Shown: positions 17,393 through 25,730 of the stretch, piece after piece
Layout of the letters: each line of letters begins with the position of its first letter
How positions within the stretch are numbered: position 1 is the stretch's first letter
Origin: an uncultured Clostridia bacterium
Lineage (GTDB): Bacteria > Bacillota > Clostridia > Oscillospirales > Ruminococcaceae
Direction: 5' to 3'
Length of the DNA: 64,000 nucleotides
Assembly: GCA_947625195.1 (NCBI GenBank)
Contig: CANQNK010000001.1
Coordinates: 62,001 to 126,000 of the forward strand
The notes under the pieces: model-generated
Database searches by the model: none
Told to the model about the DNA's origin: nothing
What the model saw: only the letters and a program-made list of their open reading frames with translations
Made by a program: the position numbers and the translations under genes

Positions 17393-17421
17393 TTGAAACA
17401 CGGAAATAAATTTAGTATAAT
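17393..17421 (+). promoter_or_regulatory. Sigma-A promoter of fucO
   Basis: TTGAAA at 17393-17398, 17 nt spacer, TATAAT at 17416-17421. The fucO start is 46 nt further on. Confidence 0.85.
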
Positions 17422-17467
17422 ATATTTAGCAAAACATCATGAAATTAAAAAAAAGGAGAGTAAAGAA

Positions 17468-18613
17468 ATGGCAAGAATGATTTTAAATGAAACGTCGTAT
17501 TTTGGAGCGGGATCAATATCAGAGATCGTAAACGAAGCGCAGGCAAGGGGTTTTAAAAAGGCGCTCGTTGTAACTGACAAGGATCTTATAAAGTACAAGG
17601 TAGCGGAAAAGGTTACAAAACTTCTTGACAATGCGGGGCTTCCCTACGAAATTTTTGACGAGGTAAAAGCTAACCCCACAGTATCGATCGTTAAAAAGGG
17701 AGTAGAGGTATTCAAAGCGTCCGGTGCTGATTATCTTATAGCGATTGGCGGAGGCTCGCCTATCGACACGGCTAAGGCTATCGGCATCATCATTCGCAAT
17801 CCTGAGTTTTCTGATGTTGTTTCTCTTGAGGGAGTGGCTCCTACAAAGAACCCGTGCGTACCGATAATAGCAGTACCTACAACTGCGGGTACAGCGGCAG
17901 AGGTTACAATAAACTATGTTATAACCGATGAGGAAAAGAAGAGAAAGTTCGTATGCGTTGATACTCACGACATTCCGGTAGTAGCCGTAGTAGACTATGA
18001 AATGATGTCGTCTATGCCAAAGGGACTTACAGCGTCCACCGGAATGGATGCGCTCACGCACGCTATTGAGGGATACACCACTCTTGGTGCGTGGGAGCTT
18101 ACTGATATGCTGCACTTAAAGGCAATAGAGGTTATAGCAAGGTCGCTGCGCGCGGCGGTGAACAACGAGCCCAAGGGCAGAGAGGATATGGCTCTCGGAC
18201 AGTATATCGCGGGAATGGGATTTTCAAATGTGGGCTTAGGCGTTGTGCATGGAATGGCACATCCGCTGGGAGCATTTTACGATACACCTCACGGAATAGC
18301 AAACGCGGTGCTTCTGCCGTATGTTATGGAATACAATGCTGAGTACACCGGGGATAAGTTCAAGTACATTGCCGAGGCAATGGGCGTTGACACCGCAGGA
18401 ATGAGCGAGGCCGAGTACAGAAAGGCAGCGGTTGATGCAGTAAAGCAGCTTTCAAAGGACGTAGGAATCCCTGAAAAGCTGCACGAAATAGGCGTTAAGG
18501 AAGAGGATTTACAGGCACTGTCTGAATCCGCATTTGCCGATGTCTGCACCGGAGGAAATCCGCGTCCGTGCACAGTAGAGTCAATTCTTGAACTATATAA
18601 GACAGCGTTTTAA
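17468..18613 (+). CDS. fucO: Lactaldehyde reductase, iron-containing alcohol dehydrogenase
   Basis: 381 residues from ATG 17468, preceded by AAGGAGAG; the frame is open upstream but that part has no RBS. It catalyses NADH-dependent reduction of L-lactaldehyde to L-1,2-propanediol at the end of anaerobic L-fucose or L-rhamnose breakdown. The sequence follows E. coli FucO closely through long stretches as I recall it: MILNET at the start, IAIGGGSP, IPTTAGTAAEVTINYVITDE-like text, and CVDTHDIP. Iron ligands are Asp and His in MDALTHAIEGY and the His residues of VHGMAHPLGAFYDTPHG. Length equals the family norm (about 382). It is a single-gene transcription unit with its own promoter. Supply of lactaldehyde from fucose or rhamnose pathways elsewhere in the genome is inferred. 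Confidence 0.95.
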   Translation: MARMILNETSYFGAGSISEIVNEAQARGFKKALVVTDKDLIKYKVAEKVTKLLDNAGLPYEIFDEVKANPTVSIVKKGVEVFKASGADYLIAIGGGSPIDTAKAIGIIIRNPEFSDVVSLEGVAPTKNPCVPIIAVPTTAGTAAEVTINYVITDEEKKRKFVCVDTHDIPVVAVVDYEMMSSMPKGLTASTGMDALTHAIEGYTTLGAWELTDMLHLKAIEVIARSLRAAVNNEPKGREDMALGQYIAGMGFSNVGLGVVHGMAHPLGAFYDTPHGIANAVLLPYVMEYNAEYTGDKFKYIAEAMGVDTAGMSEAEYRKAAVDAVKQLSKDVGIPEKLHEIGVKEEDLQALSESAFADVCTGGNPRPCTVESILELYKTAF

Positions 18614-18623
18614 GTAAGGCTAT

Positions 18624-18655
18624 AATCCCTCTCTGCATAAGCGGAGAGGGATTTG
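18624..18655 (+). terminator. Probable fucO terminator
   Basis: AATCCCTCTCTGC-ATAA-GCGGAGAGGGATT hairpin with one mismatch, followed by TGT. The T tract is short, so some read-through into the lipoprotein genes is possible. Confidence 0.65.
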
Positions 18656-18678
18656 TGCATAAAGAAGGAGAAAAATAT

Positions 18679-19683
18679 ATGCAATCGAAAAGACTATTAA
18701 GCATATACACTGTGCTTTTGATGACGATGTTTTTATGCTCCTGCGGTAAAGCCAAAACAACCACCGATGTAAAGCTGCCTGAGGGGCTTACATCTCAAAG
18801 TGACATAACTTATGATGAGGCGATAGAGCAGATAAAGTATGACAAGAACGTAGATGATATATACAGATGGACGTCAAACGCATTTCTTCTCATGAGTGCA
18901 GTTTATTGCTGCGATACAGGAGTAGACTTTTCAAGTCCGGACATAAACGGAAAGAATCGTTCGACTGATGAAGGTGTTACTGTTTTTATGAATGAGATCG
19001 AAGAAAGTTTAAAGGCTGAGCCTGAATATTCAAAGTATATGAGTGACATACCTGATACTGCAAAAAAGACGGCGTATTTTAAATGCACGGACGCTTTGAA
19101 GGACGCATATCAGAAGTATCTTGATTCTCCTCCAACGATTGATGATTCACAGCCTTCGGTGGATATAAGCATAAGCCGAATGGCAGAGTATATAAGCTGT
19201 TTTTACGAGGTTTCAGACAACTTTGATGCAACAAACTATCTTTTTTCCTATGTAAACGACCGGATATATGAAAGACTTGCAACTGCGGAGCTATATATAA
19301 ACTATAGTGAGCAATGGGAAAATAATATGGAGTCAAAGGAATATGTCAGGACTCCCCGTGATTCAAGGATGGATAAAGTTATGAATGGTGCTTATGGCTG
19401 TGGGTTCGTGACTTATATTGTTCCGGAAGAGATCGACATAGATTTTGAGATAATGCAGCTTGAGACAACTATGGGAATGAAGACTAAGCTTGAAGCAATA
19501 ATAGAAGAAGCTTTTAGTGGTGATAACATAAAAATATCAGCATGCAAGGATTTTGTTGAAGAAGCAAACAGGCTCTTTGAGATTTTGCGGTTACACCGTC
19601 CGGAGTACGGAGATTCAGAGTATGCCGACAAATTTGACTTTAACCTTGACAAACTTGATGAGTTAAAGGCAAGGCTTTACTAA
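18679..19683 (+). CDS. Lipoprotein of unknown function (paralogue 1)
   Basis: 334 residues from ATG 18679 (RBS AAGGAG). The N-terminus is a lipoprotein signal with lipobox LCSC near residue 18, so it is anchored to the outer face of the membrane. The mature part is acidic and helical, with no enzymatic motif. The C-terminal block DFVEEANRLFEILRLHRPEY, then KFDFNLDKLDELKARL, is closely repeated in the next gene (DFMEEANRLYEIVRLHRPED, then KYNYNLDKLEALKNKL). So are the starts (LTSQSDITYDEAIEQIKYD against IESSVTYDEAIEGFKYD). The two genes arose by tandem duplication. I do not recognise the family. Confidence 0.85.
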   Translation: MQSKRLLSIYTVLLMTMFLCSCGKAKTTTDVKLPEGLTSQSDITYDEAIEQIKYDKNVDDIYRWTSNAFLLMSAVYCCDTGVDFSSPDINGKNRSTDEGVTVFMNEIEESLKAEPEYSKYMSDIPDTAKKTAYFKCTDALKDAYQKYLDSPPTIDDSQPSVDISISRMAEYISCFYEVSDNFDATNYLFSYVNDRIYERLATAELYINYSEQWENNMESKEYVRTPRDSRMDKVMNGAYGCGFVTYIVPEEIDIDFEIMQLETTMGMKTKLEAIIEEAFSGDNIKISACKDFVEEANRLFEILRLHRPEYGDSEYADKFDFNLDKLDELKARLY

Positions 19684-19778
19684 ACAAAACTTCTGTATAA
19701 AAAGTTTGAAGATATTGTCAGATTTTTGGTCTTTTTCGTCTATATATATTGTAGAAACCATATTAGGGAGGAACTATA

Positions 19779-20804
19779 ATGAAAAGAAAAAGAATTTTTA
19801 TGCTTATACTTACAGCCTTGTTTGCGATTAGCACTACCGCCTGCGGTGCGGATAAAGGCGAGAATGAAAATTCCGTAAAGGTGCCCAAAAGCATAGGGAT
19901 AGAAAGCTCGGTTACTTATGATGAGGCGATAGAAGGTTTTAAATACGATGAAAACTTATCCGAGAGTTTAAAGTGGGCAAAAAAGATCCACGATAATCTT
20001 TGTTTGCTGTGCTATCATGATGTCGGAGGTTCATTCTCAAGTCATGATGAACAAACAGGCGAGGTAATATCAAACGTGATACGTGACAATGATACCGGAA
20101 TTGATACGCCCGATGAAGAGGCTGTTACTAATTGCATAAACAGGCTTGCCGAGGAGTTTAATTCAGAGCCAGAGTATACAAAGTATGTAACTGCGTCATC
20201 TAACGGGATCTTAATAGATGCGTATACAAAATTTATAGGATATGCAAAGGATATGCAGCAAAAGTATGCACAGACACGTCCGACTTTCGAGGATAATTCT
20301 ATGTCGATAGACCTAAACCGCACCAAGCTGACCGAGTATTATTCGTCTTTGGATGATTATATGTTCATCACTGAAAATATGGAGGCAAAAGATTATTTAA
20401 CGCTCAGTTTATCGACTGTTTTTGACCCATTGCAAAATATCGAGGTATATTGTATTTGTAATGAAAAGTGGTTTGCCGATCAGATGAAAAGCGAGGAATC
20501 AAGCCCGATTTACCAAAGAATGTTAGAGAATATCGTAGAAGATACAGAGGAGATCGACATAGATTATGAGCTATACATGCTTGAAGCGGCAATGGGACAA
20601 AAGAACAATTTAAACGCCATTGCTAAAGAGGCCCTTAAGGACGACGATACAGCAATTCAGGTTTACAATGACTTTATGGAAGAAGCAAACAGGCTTTATG
20701 AAATAGTCAGACTTCACCGCCCAGAAGATGCAAGCACAGATTATGCGCAAAAGTATAACTATAACCTTGATAAGCTAGAAGCTCTTAAGAATAAGCTGAT
20801 ATAA
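19779..20804 (+). CDS. Lipoprotein of unknown function (paralogue 2)
   Basis: 341 residues from ATG 19779 (RBS AGGGAGGA). Lipoprotein signal with lipobox TTAC at about residue 22. It is the tandem paralogue of the preceding lipoprotein: the same order of segments, an acidic mature part, and conserved phrases EIDIDYELYMLEAAMGQKNN (compare EIDIDFEIMQLETTMGMKTK), EEANRLYEIVRLHRPED and NLDKLEALKNKL. The 95-nt gap between the two holds no clear terminator, so co-transcription is likely. It is followed by a terminator at 20806. Confidence 0.85.
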   Translation: MKRKRIFMLILTALFAISTTACGADKGENENSVKVPKSIGIESSVTYDEAIEGFKYDENLSESLKWAKKIHDNLCLLCYHDVGGSFSSHDEQTGEVISNVIRDNDTGIDTPDEEAVTNCINRLAEEFNSEPEYTKYVTASSNGILIDAYTKFIGYAKDMQQKYAQTRPTFEDNSMSIDLNRTKLTEYYSSLDDYMFITENMEAKDYLTLSLSTVFDPLQNIEVYCICNEKWFADQMKSEESSPIYQRMLENIVEDTEEIDIDYELYMLEAAMGQKNNLNAIAKEALKDDDTAIQVYNDFMEEANRLYEIVRLHRPEDASTDYAQKYNYNLDKLEALKNKLI

Positions 20805-20805
20805 A

Positions 20806-20834
20806 AACACCCGCCGTAAAATTCGGCGGGTTTA
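20806..20834. terminator. Terminator after the lipoprotein pair
   Basis: CCCGCCG-TAAAATT-CGGCGGG stem with AAAA before and TTTAATT after. It also faces the convergent VanY-type gene. Confidence 0.82.
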
Positions 20835-20908
20835 ATTATAAAAAGCTTTCGTTTAAGCGGGCACATCGCGGTATTTTTACAATATGCATAATGAAGGTTG
20901 CAAAGAGG

Positions 20909-21709
20909 TCAGTCTGCATACACGGATTTTATACCTAAATACTCCTCTAGGCACAGTCCGGATTCTGAAATTTTTTCGGCGTTTTGAATGCCTACATATC
21001 TTATGTGCCACGGCTCATAGGCATAGCCGGTTATGTACTCCTTGTCCTTTGGAAATCTGACTATAAATCCGTATTTAACGCAGTTTTCTGCGATCCATCT
21101 TGCCTCCTCGGTGTTGGCAAAGCTGTCCTCGGTGGAGTTTATATCCATTGAAAGACCCGATTGATGCTCTGAAAATCCCGGTCTTGCCGAAACCTTGTCA
21201 GCATAATCCTTACCCTTGTTCTGAACGTGAATGTTGTACTGCGCCACCTGTTCGGCGTAGCTGCGGTATCCGGAGGTAATGTATAAAAACAATCCGTCGT
21301 CACTTGCGTCTTTCTGCATTCGGTAAAATGCAGAAAGTGCCTCCGGATCAAGCCCGGGGTCGTAGGTGGCTGGCAGAGGATAGCTTTTGTTTACGACAAG
21401 GATCCCGTCAATGTACGTTCGCCCGTCAATTATCCGGGTTGTGTGAGAAGGCTCTGCCGATTCAGTTGCACGCGACGAAGTATCAGCTTCCTCGGCAGGT
21501 TCCGATACAGAGATTGCCGAGCCGCCGGCGTTTGCGGGAACGCTTTTCGGCTGCTTTTTTGTAAACACTATGTAAAAGAGCAGGGCAATAAGCAAAATGA
21601 TAAACAGCGTAAGTATCCAAACACCGATTCTTTTGCGTCTTCTGTGCCTGCGTGAATGAATTCTTCCAGCGTATATATAATTATAATAGTTTTCAACTTT
21701 TTGCGGCAT
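20909..21709 (-). CDS. D-alanyl-D-alanine carboxypeptidase, VanY/M15B family
   Basis: 266 residues from ATG 21709. A basic cytoplasmic tail (HSRRHRRRKR) precedes a membrane span at about 28-50, so the enzyme faces outward. After a Ser/Thr/Glu linker the M15B domain begins near residue 110. Zn and catalytic motifs are SEHQSGLSMDIN (HxxxxxxD) and EPWHIRYVG (ExxH), with ITSGYRSYAEQ between the start and the first ligand. The enzyme trims the terminal D-Ala from peptidoglycan stem peptides. No vanR/S/H/A genes adjoin it, so a housekeeping cell-wall role is more likely than vancomycin resistance. It has its own promoter on the minus strand. Confidence 0.92.
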   Translation of the reverse strand: MPQKVENYYNYIYAGRIHSRRHRRRKRIGVWILTLFIILLIALLFYIVFTKKQPKSVPANAGGSAISVSEPAEEADTSSRATESAEPSHTTRIIDGRTYIDGILVVNKSYPLPATYDPGLDPEALSAFYRMQKDASDDGLFLYITSGYRSYAEQVAQYNIHVQNKGKDYADKVSARPGFSEHQSGLSMDINSTEDSFANTEEARWIAENCVKYGFIVRFPKDKEYITGYAYEPWHIRYVGIQNAEKISESGLCLEEYLGIKSVYAD

Positions 21710-21746
21710 TTTTTGAACTTCCCATAAACAGATTTTTTCTGCTAAT

Positions 21747-21775
21747 AGTATAACATAAAATCAGAAGGTTTTCAA
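21747..21775 (-). promoter_or_regulatory. Sigma-A promoter of the VanY-type gene
   Basis: Read on the minus strand: TTGAAA (21770-21775), 17 nt, TATACT (21747-21752). The gene starts 38 nt downstream. Confidence 0.8.
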
Positions 21776-21947
21776 TTATATGTTTTTTACAAAATACTCG
21801 ATTATTGTAAATTTATCAATAATGTGCGACAAATTCAAAGAAAAATAGCCTCGTCAATTTTCAAAAAGTAACACAGCATCACACGAGATAAGTTCCAAAA
21901 GAGAAATCACCTAAAGGTTTTGGTGTGTGTGATGTGTTTGTAAATGA

Positions 21948-22844
21948 TTACGGATTAGTTGTTAACTGTTCTGTTGTTACTTGCTCAGCATCTTTCTCAA
22001 CTCTTTCAGGAAGCTTGTATTCTCCTGTTTTCTCTTTCCCGTAGGTCGAAAGATATACCTTTTTAAACTTTATTTCTTTTACAGGCTGGTAGTTTTTATT
22101 TTCGGCATCGTCTGCTTTGTCCTCATCGATGATCTCATATGCGCTGATCTTATCGTAGGTGTTCCAGCCGTCGAAAACCTGTCCGAACAGAGTATACTCC
22201 CGAATAAGATTGGGAACTCCGCCTAACTTAAGAAATATATCCGTTACCCTGTCTCTGCCGTTTATATTCTCACCGTCTTTTACAGAATCCTTAAGCTCCT
22301 TTGAGTTGACAACGTCGTTTACAAAAGTAACTATGCTTCCCGCCTTTGCGGATGTGAACATTCCCTCTTCTGTGCAAAGAGACCCAAGCGCTCCTTTTAT
22401 GGGAAGAAGATTGGGAGAAATCTCTATATTTGTAAGCTCTGTGTTCGACTCCTTTATTGTAGTGCCGTCAGCGGTTTTGCTTCCGCCGAGAAAGCCCGCC
22501 TCAAGTCCATCCTGATTTTTTACTATTGTGCATATATAAGTATCGTCAAAGTACTTGTCCTTGACAAGCTTTTTGAAATATTTTACATACTCGGGCGCTT
22601 CGTCCTCATAAAGCACGGCTTTAAAGGTTCCTTCGGTTGTTTCGAATACAACCACATCCGCGTCGTCCGCAGGCTCTTTAAGCTGTATAAAGTCGCTTTT
22701 TGAATAGTCTATTTGATCGCTGTTTTTAAATGCAATACCTATAAAAACAATGGCTATAATTACTACTGCAATAAGTGAGAACTTGAAAAAGTTCAAAAAC
22801 GACGGCTTTAGCATAGGATTTTGTGAATTTGTTTTTCCCGGCAT
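21948..22844 (-). CDS. Membrane-anchored cyclophilin-like protein with degenerate active site
   Basis: 298 residues, ATG 22844, 13 nt after cysS and in the same operon. A membrane span lies at about 18-40 (FSLIAVVIIAIVFIGIAF). The following domain has the cyclophilin opening VVFETTEGTFKAVLYEDEAP and EYVKYFKKLVKDKYFDD, where true enzymes continue with FHRV and later QGGD. Here the equivalent reads TYICTIVKNQDGLEAGFLGG, so the catalytic Arg is absent. It probably acts as a non-catalytic chaperone or binding module outside the membrane. It differs from the lipoprotein cyclophilin at 41281, which keeps the active site. It ends in a Thr/Gln/Glu tail. Confidence 0.75.
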   Translation of the reverse strand: MPGKTNSQNPMLKPSFLNFFKFSLIAVVIIAIVFIGIAFKNSDQIDYSKSDFIQLKEPADDADVVVFETTEGTFKAVLYEDEAPEYVKYFKKLVKDKYFDDTYICTIVKNQDGLEAGFLGGSKTADGTTIKESNTELTNIEISPNLLPIKGALGSLCTEEGMFTSAKAGSIVTFVNDVVNSKELKDSVKDGENINGRDRVTDIFLKLGGVPNLIREYTLFGQVFDGWNTYDKISAYEIIDEDKADDAENKNYQPVKEIKFKKVYLSTYGKEKTGEYKLPERVEKDAEQVTTEQLTTNP

Positions 22845-22857
22845 AACAACAATCTCC

Positions 22858-24246
22858 TTATTTTTTGTATATTTTCATACCCTGTCGGGTTTCTTCAACC
22901 ATATAACCCAAAGCAGATATTTTGTCTCTCAAGTCGTCTGCAAGCGCGAAATCCTTAGCCTTTCGGGCGTTATTTCTCTGCTCTGCAAGCGACAATACTT
23001 CATCCGGAATTTCTTCTTCCTTTTCGTTGTAAAGAAGCCCCAGAACACCGGTAAGCTCCAGAAATACCTTTTGTGAAAGCTCTGCTTCCTCCTTGGAGTA
23101 ATCTTCCTGCAAGAGCGTGTTGATATCTCTTGTAAGCTCAAATACGGCTGATAGCGCGTCAGCCGTGTTAAGATCGTCTGAAAGTGCATTGATAAATTTC
23201 TGTTTTTTTTCGTTTACGGTGTTAATAAGCTCGTCCCTTATGCTGCCGCTTTCTGCATTTTTTACCGCCATTTCAAGCGCTGATCTGAGGTTATACAGCC
23301 GCTCCAATGAGGCCTTGCACGCACTGAGAAGCTCGGGCGTATAATTCATCGGCATTCTGTAATGAGCCTGAATCATCAGATAACGAATCGTTTCATAGCC
23401 GTATTTTTCAGCGGCGTCTCGTGTTAAGAAAAAATTTCCGGAGGATTTCGACATCTTTTTGTTATCAATATTTATATGTCCGTTGTGCATCCAGTAGTTT
23501 GAAAACTTTTTGCCGGTAGAAGCCTCTGACTGAGCTATCTCATTTTCGTGGTGTGGAAATATGAGGTCGCAGCCGCCGCAGTGAATGTCGATAGTATCAC
23601 CGAGTGTGTCCTTTGCCATTGCAGAGCACTCTATATGCCATCCCGGTCTGCCCGGCCCCCAGGGGGAGTTCCAGTGCTGTTCGGATTCGTCAGCACCCTT
23701 CCACAGTGCAAAGTCAAGTGGATCCTCCTTTAAGTCGTTTACCTCAACTCTTGCGCCTGCCATAAGCTCGTCAAGCGACTGTTTTGAAAGCTTACCGTAA
23801 TTTTCAAATTTTCTAGTGCGGTAGTAAACGTCGCCGCCCGATTGGTACGCATAGCCGTTTTCTATCAGAGTTTTTATCATAGCTATTATTTTTCCGATAT
23901 ATTTTGAAACCCTTGGGCTCTCGTCGGGATCTAACACGTTAAGACCCTTTGCGTCCTTTTCAAACTCGGCGATGTATTTTAGAGCGGTCTGCTCCGGGGA
24001 TAAACCCTCTTTTTTCCCCTGAGCGATTATCTTGTCGTTTACATCGGTATAATTCTGGACGTACTTGACCTCATACCCCTGATACATCAAGAATCTTCTG
24101 AACACGTCGAAAACGCAGATGGGGCGTGCGTTTCCGATGTGAATATAATTGTATACGGTAGGTCCGCACACATATATGCCGACCTTATTATCCTCAATTG
24201 TTTTAAGCTCTTCCTTTTTTCTTGTCAAAGTGTTATATATCACCAT
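22858..24246 (-). CDS. cysS: Cysteinyl-tRNA synthetase
   Basis: 462 residues, full length. It charges tRNA-Cys. Class I motifs are present: YIHIGNARP (HIGH) and KMSKSSGN (KMSKS). Zn ligands are the Cys in YVCGPTVYNY, the Cys in GWHIECSAMA, and the His/Cys in IHCGGCDLIFPHHENEI. The C-terminal helical domain includes NARKAKDFALADDLRDKI. The gene follows cysE by 5 nt and is followed by the cyclophilin-like gene. The shared leader contains a T-box with a Cys specifier, so cysteine synthesis and charging rise together when tRNA-Cys is uncharged. Confidence 0.97.
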   Translation of the reverse strand: MVIYNTLTRKKEELKTIEDNKVGIYVCGPTVYNYIHIGNARPICVFDVFRRFLMYQGYEVKYVQNYTDVNDKIIAQGKKEGLSPEQTALKYIAEFEKDAKGLNVLDPDESPRVSKYIGKIIAMIKTLIENGYAYQSGGDVYYRTRKFENYGKLSKQSLDELMAGARVEVNDLKEDPLDFALWKGADESEQHWNSPWGPGRPGWHIECSAMAKDTLGDTIDIHCGGCDLIFPHHENEIAQSEASTGKKFSNYWMHNGHINIDNKKMSKSSGNFFLTRDAAEKYGYETIRYLMIQAHYRMPMNYTPELLSACKASLERLYNLRSALEMAVKNAESGSIRDELINTVNEKKQKFINALSDDLNTADALSAVFELTRDINTLLQEDYSKEEAELSQKVFLELTGVLGLLYNEKEEEIPDEVLSLAEQRNNARKAKDFALADDLRDKISALGYMVEETRQGMKIYKK

Positions 24247-24251
24247 ATGAT

Positions 24252-24908
24252 TTATTCCTTATCTCTGAGAATTTTAAGCTGTGCTTCAAGTAACTCTATC
24301 TTCATACGCTGACGACAAAGCTCCTGCGAAACAGGGTCGGGAATGTGAACCTGATCCAGGTCCTGAACTCTCTTTCCCTTTACCCTCACTATTCTTGCGG
24401 GAACACCTACTGCTGTGGCATTTGGCGGAACCTCCTCAAGAACAACTGCGTTTGCGGCTATCTTTGCGTTATCGCCGACCTTAAAAGGACCTAAAACCCT
24501 TGCGCCGGCGCCTACCATAACATTATTTCCCAGTGTGGGGTGCCGTTTTCCTCGTTCCTTTCCGGTGCCGCCCAGAGTGACTCCCTGATAAATAAGGCAG
24601 TTATCGCCTATTTCGGCGGTTTCACCTATAACTACTCCGCTGCCGTGGTCGATAAGAAGTCCCTTGCCTATTTTTGCGCCGGGGTGTATCTCAATTCCCG
24701 TGACGAGTCTTGCAAACTGAGATATGGTTCTTGCGATAAAGAAAAGCTTCTTTTTATAAAACCAGTGAGCCGCACGGTGAAACAGTACAGCGTGAAGTCC
24801 CGAGTAGTTAAACAGTATTTCAAAGGTCGATTTTGCGGCGGGATCCTTATCCTTTACCGACTGTACTTCTTCTTTTATTGTTTTAATGATAGTTTCTAAA
24901 ATGTTCAT
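24252..24908 (-). CDS. cysE: Serine O-acetyltransferase
   Basis: 218 residues from ATG 24908, which has AGGAG 8 nt upstream; the ATG two codons earlier is too close to the SD. It makes O-acetylserine from serine and acetyl-CoA, the committed step of cysteine synthesis. An N-terminal helical part (LHAVLFHRAAHWFYKKK) precedes a left-handed beta-helix of hexapeptide repeats with GIEIHPGAKIGKGLLIDHGS, GVVIGETAEIGDNC, GVTLGGTG and PTLGNNVMVGAGARVLG. This is the usual length for Firmicute CysE. It is the first gene of the operon cysE-cysS-cyclophilin-like, directly behind a T-box leader. Confidence 0.95.
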   Translation of the reverse strand: MNILETIIKTIKEEVQSVKDKDPAAKSTFEILFNYSGLHAVLFHRAAHWFYKKKLFFIARTISQFARLVTGIEIHPGAKIGKGLLIDHGSGVVIGETAEIGDNCLIYQGVTLGGTGKERGKRHPTLGNNVMVGAGARVLGPFKVGDNAKIAANAVVLEEVPPNATAVGVPARIVRVKGKRVQDLDQVHIPDPVSQELCRQRMKIELLEAQLKILRDKE

Positions 24909-24934
24909 TTTCATCTCTCCTGTTGTCAATATAC

Positions 24935-25212
24935 AAAAAAGCCTCCAAAGCGATAAAACGCTTTTGGAGGCAGTTAAACTTAAACTACGGTTCCACTCCG
25001 AAAACACTCAAAAACCGCCCGTATTATCTTTTTGGGCAATTCCTTAAACCTTAACGCGGTCATACGGGAACAGATAATAATAAGGCATTATCGCTTTACG
25101 TTCACCGTTCCGGCTGGCAGCTGCACTTTATCAAAACTGCTTTATGCGCTTTCACCCTTTCGCACTCTCTGTAAAAGCTTAAATTCTGACTACTCTTGCT
25201 GTTACGCCGATA
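24935..25212 (-). promoter_or_regulatory. T-box riboswitch leader, cysteine-specific
   Basis: Read on the minus strand the leader has, in order: a Stem I region with AGTAG and CAGAGAG; a specifier candidate TGC (Cys) at 25123-25125 in AAAGTGCAGC; the T-box sequence GGAGTGGAACCGTAG (about 24985-25000); and a terminator stem GCCTCCAAAAGCG / CGCTTTGGAGGC with a U-run at 24935-24971. The T-box bulge would pair with the acceptor end of uncharged tRNA-Cys and favour the antiterminator. It controls cysE-cysS. The whole gene-free stretch 24909-25275 is accounted for by this leader and its promoter. Confidence 0.88.
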
Positions 25213-25217
25213 AATGT

Positions 25218-25246
25218 ATTATAATTTATTTTACCTGAAATGTCAA
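25218..25246 (-). promoter_or_regulatory. Consensus sigma-A promoter of the cysE operon
   Basis: Minus strand TTGACA (25241-25246), 17 nt, TATAAT (25218-25223): a perfect match just before the T-box. Confidence 0.92.
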
Positions 25247-25275
25247 GTACGCAGACTCAAATTCACCTTATGTTC

Positions 25276-25623
25276 CTATTGTCCAAGTCCGAAGCTTATG
25301 GACAGAGCGCTGTTTACTCTGTCCATAGAGGGAGCGTCCAGCTCTCCCATTCGTTCTCTCAAACGCTTTTTGTCAAGAGTTCTTATCTGTTCTAAAAGCA
25401 CTACGGAATCTTTCTGAAGTCCGCAGGACTTTCCTCCGACTGCAATGTGCGTGGGAAGTCTGGCTTTGCCGTTCTGGCTTGTTATTGCCGCTGCTATAAC
25501 CGTTGGACTGTGCCTGTTCCCTACATCATTTTGAACTATAAGTACCGGCCTTACGCCTCCCTGCTCACTTCCTACAACAGGACTCAAATCGGCATAATAT
25601 ATTTCTCCCCTGTGAATGGACAT
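25276..25623 (-). CDS. mazF: MazF/NdoA-family endoribonuclease toxin, no adjacent antitoxin
   Basis: 115 residues from ATG 25623 (RBS GGGAG). The PemK/MazF opening [20 protein letters not shown] is followed by [27 protein letters not shown], then LPTHIAV and [18 protein letters not shown], match NdoA/EndoA of Bacillus, a sequence-specific mRNA interferase. The conserved Arg after GG and the Thr/Ser of the active site are present. The upstream neighbour is a Cys-rich unknown protein, not a MazE-type antitoxin, and the 107-nt gap between them has no room for one. The antitoxin must lie elsewhere, or the protein has a housekeeping role. In Bacillus the gene normally follows its antitoxin near alr. 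Confidence 0.92.
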   Translation of the reverse strand: MSIHRGEIYYADLSPVVGSEQGGVRPVLIVQNDVGNRHSPTVIAAAITSQNGKARLPTHIAVGGKSCGLQKDSVVLLEQIRTLDKKRLRERMGELDAPSMDRVNSALSISFGLGQ

Positions 25624-25730
25624 TTCAACACGCTCCCGTTTTTAGTTTTGTCTTATTTTTATTCTTGCCTTGAAAAATTGTTTTAGTCAGCGTTTTTTGA
25701 AAATCAGGGGAATTTTTCTAAAACGCAGAT

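Noticed and set aside
17519..18115. 198-codon open frame antisense to fucO
   Set aside because: It is fully inside fucO, has no RBS, and its translation is Arg/Tyr/Cys-rich without family features.
20909..21709. Vancomycin resistance locus
   Set aside because: Only a VanY-like carboxypeptidase is present; no vanH/A/X or paired VanRS genes adjoin, and the two-component system at 61558-63652 is 40 kb away.
25624..25730. MazE-type antitoxin upstream of mazF
   Set aside because: The 107-nt gap has no frame with an RBS long enough for a MazE-like protein.
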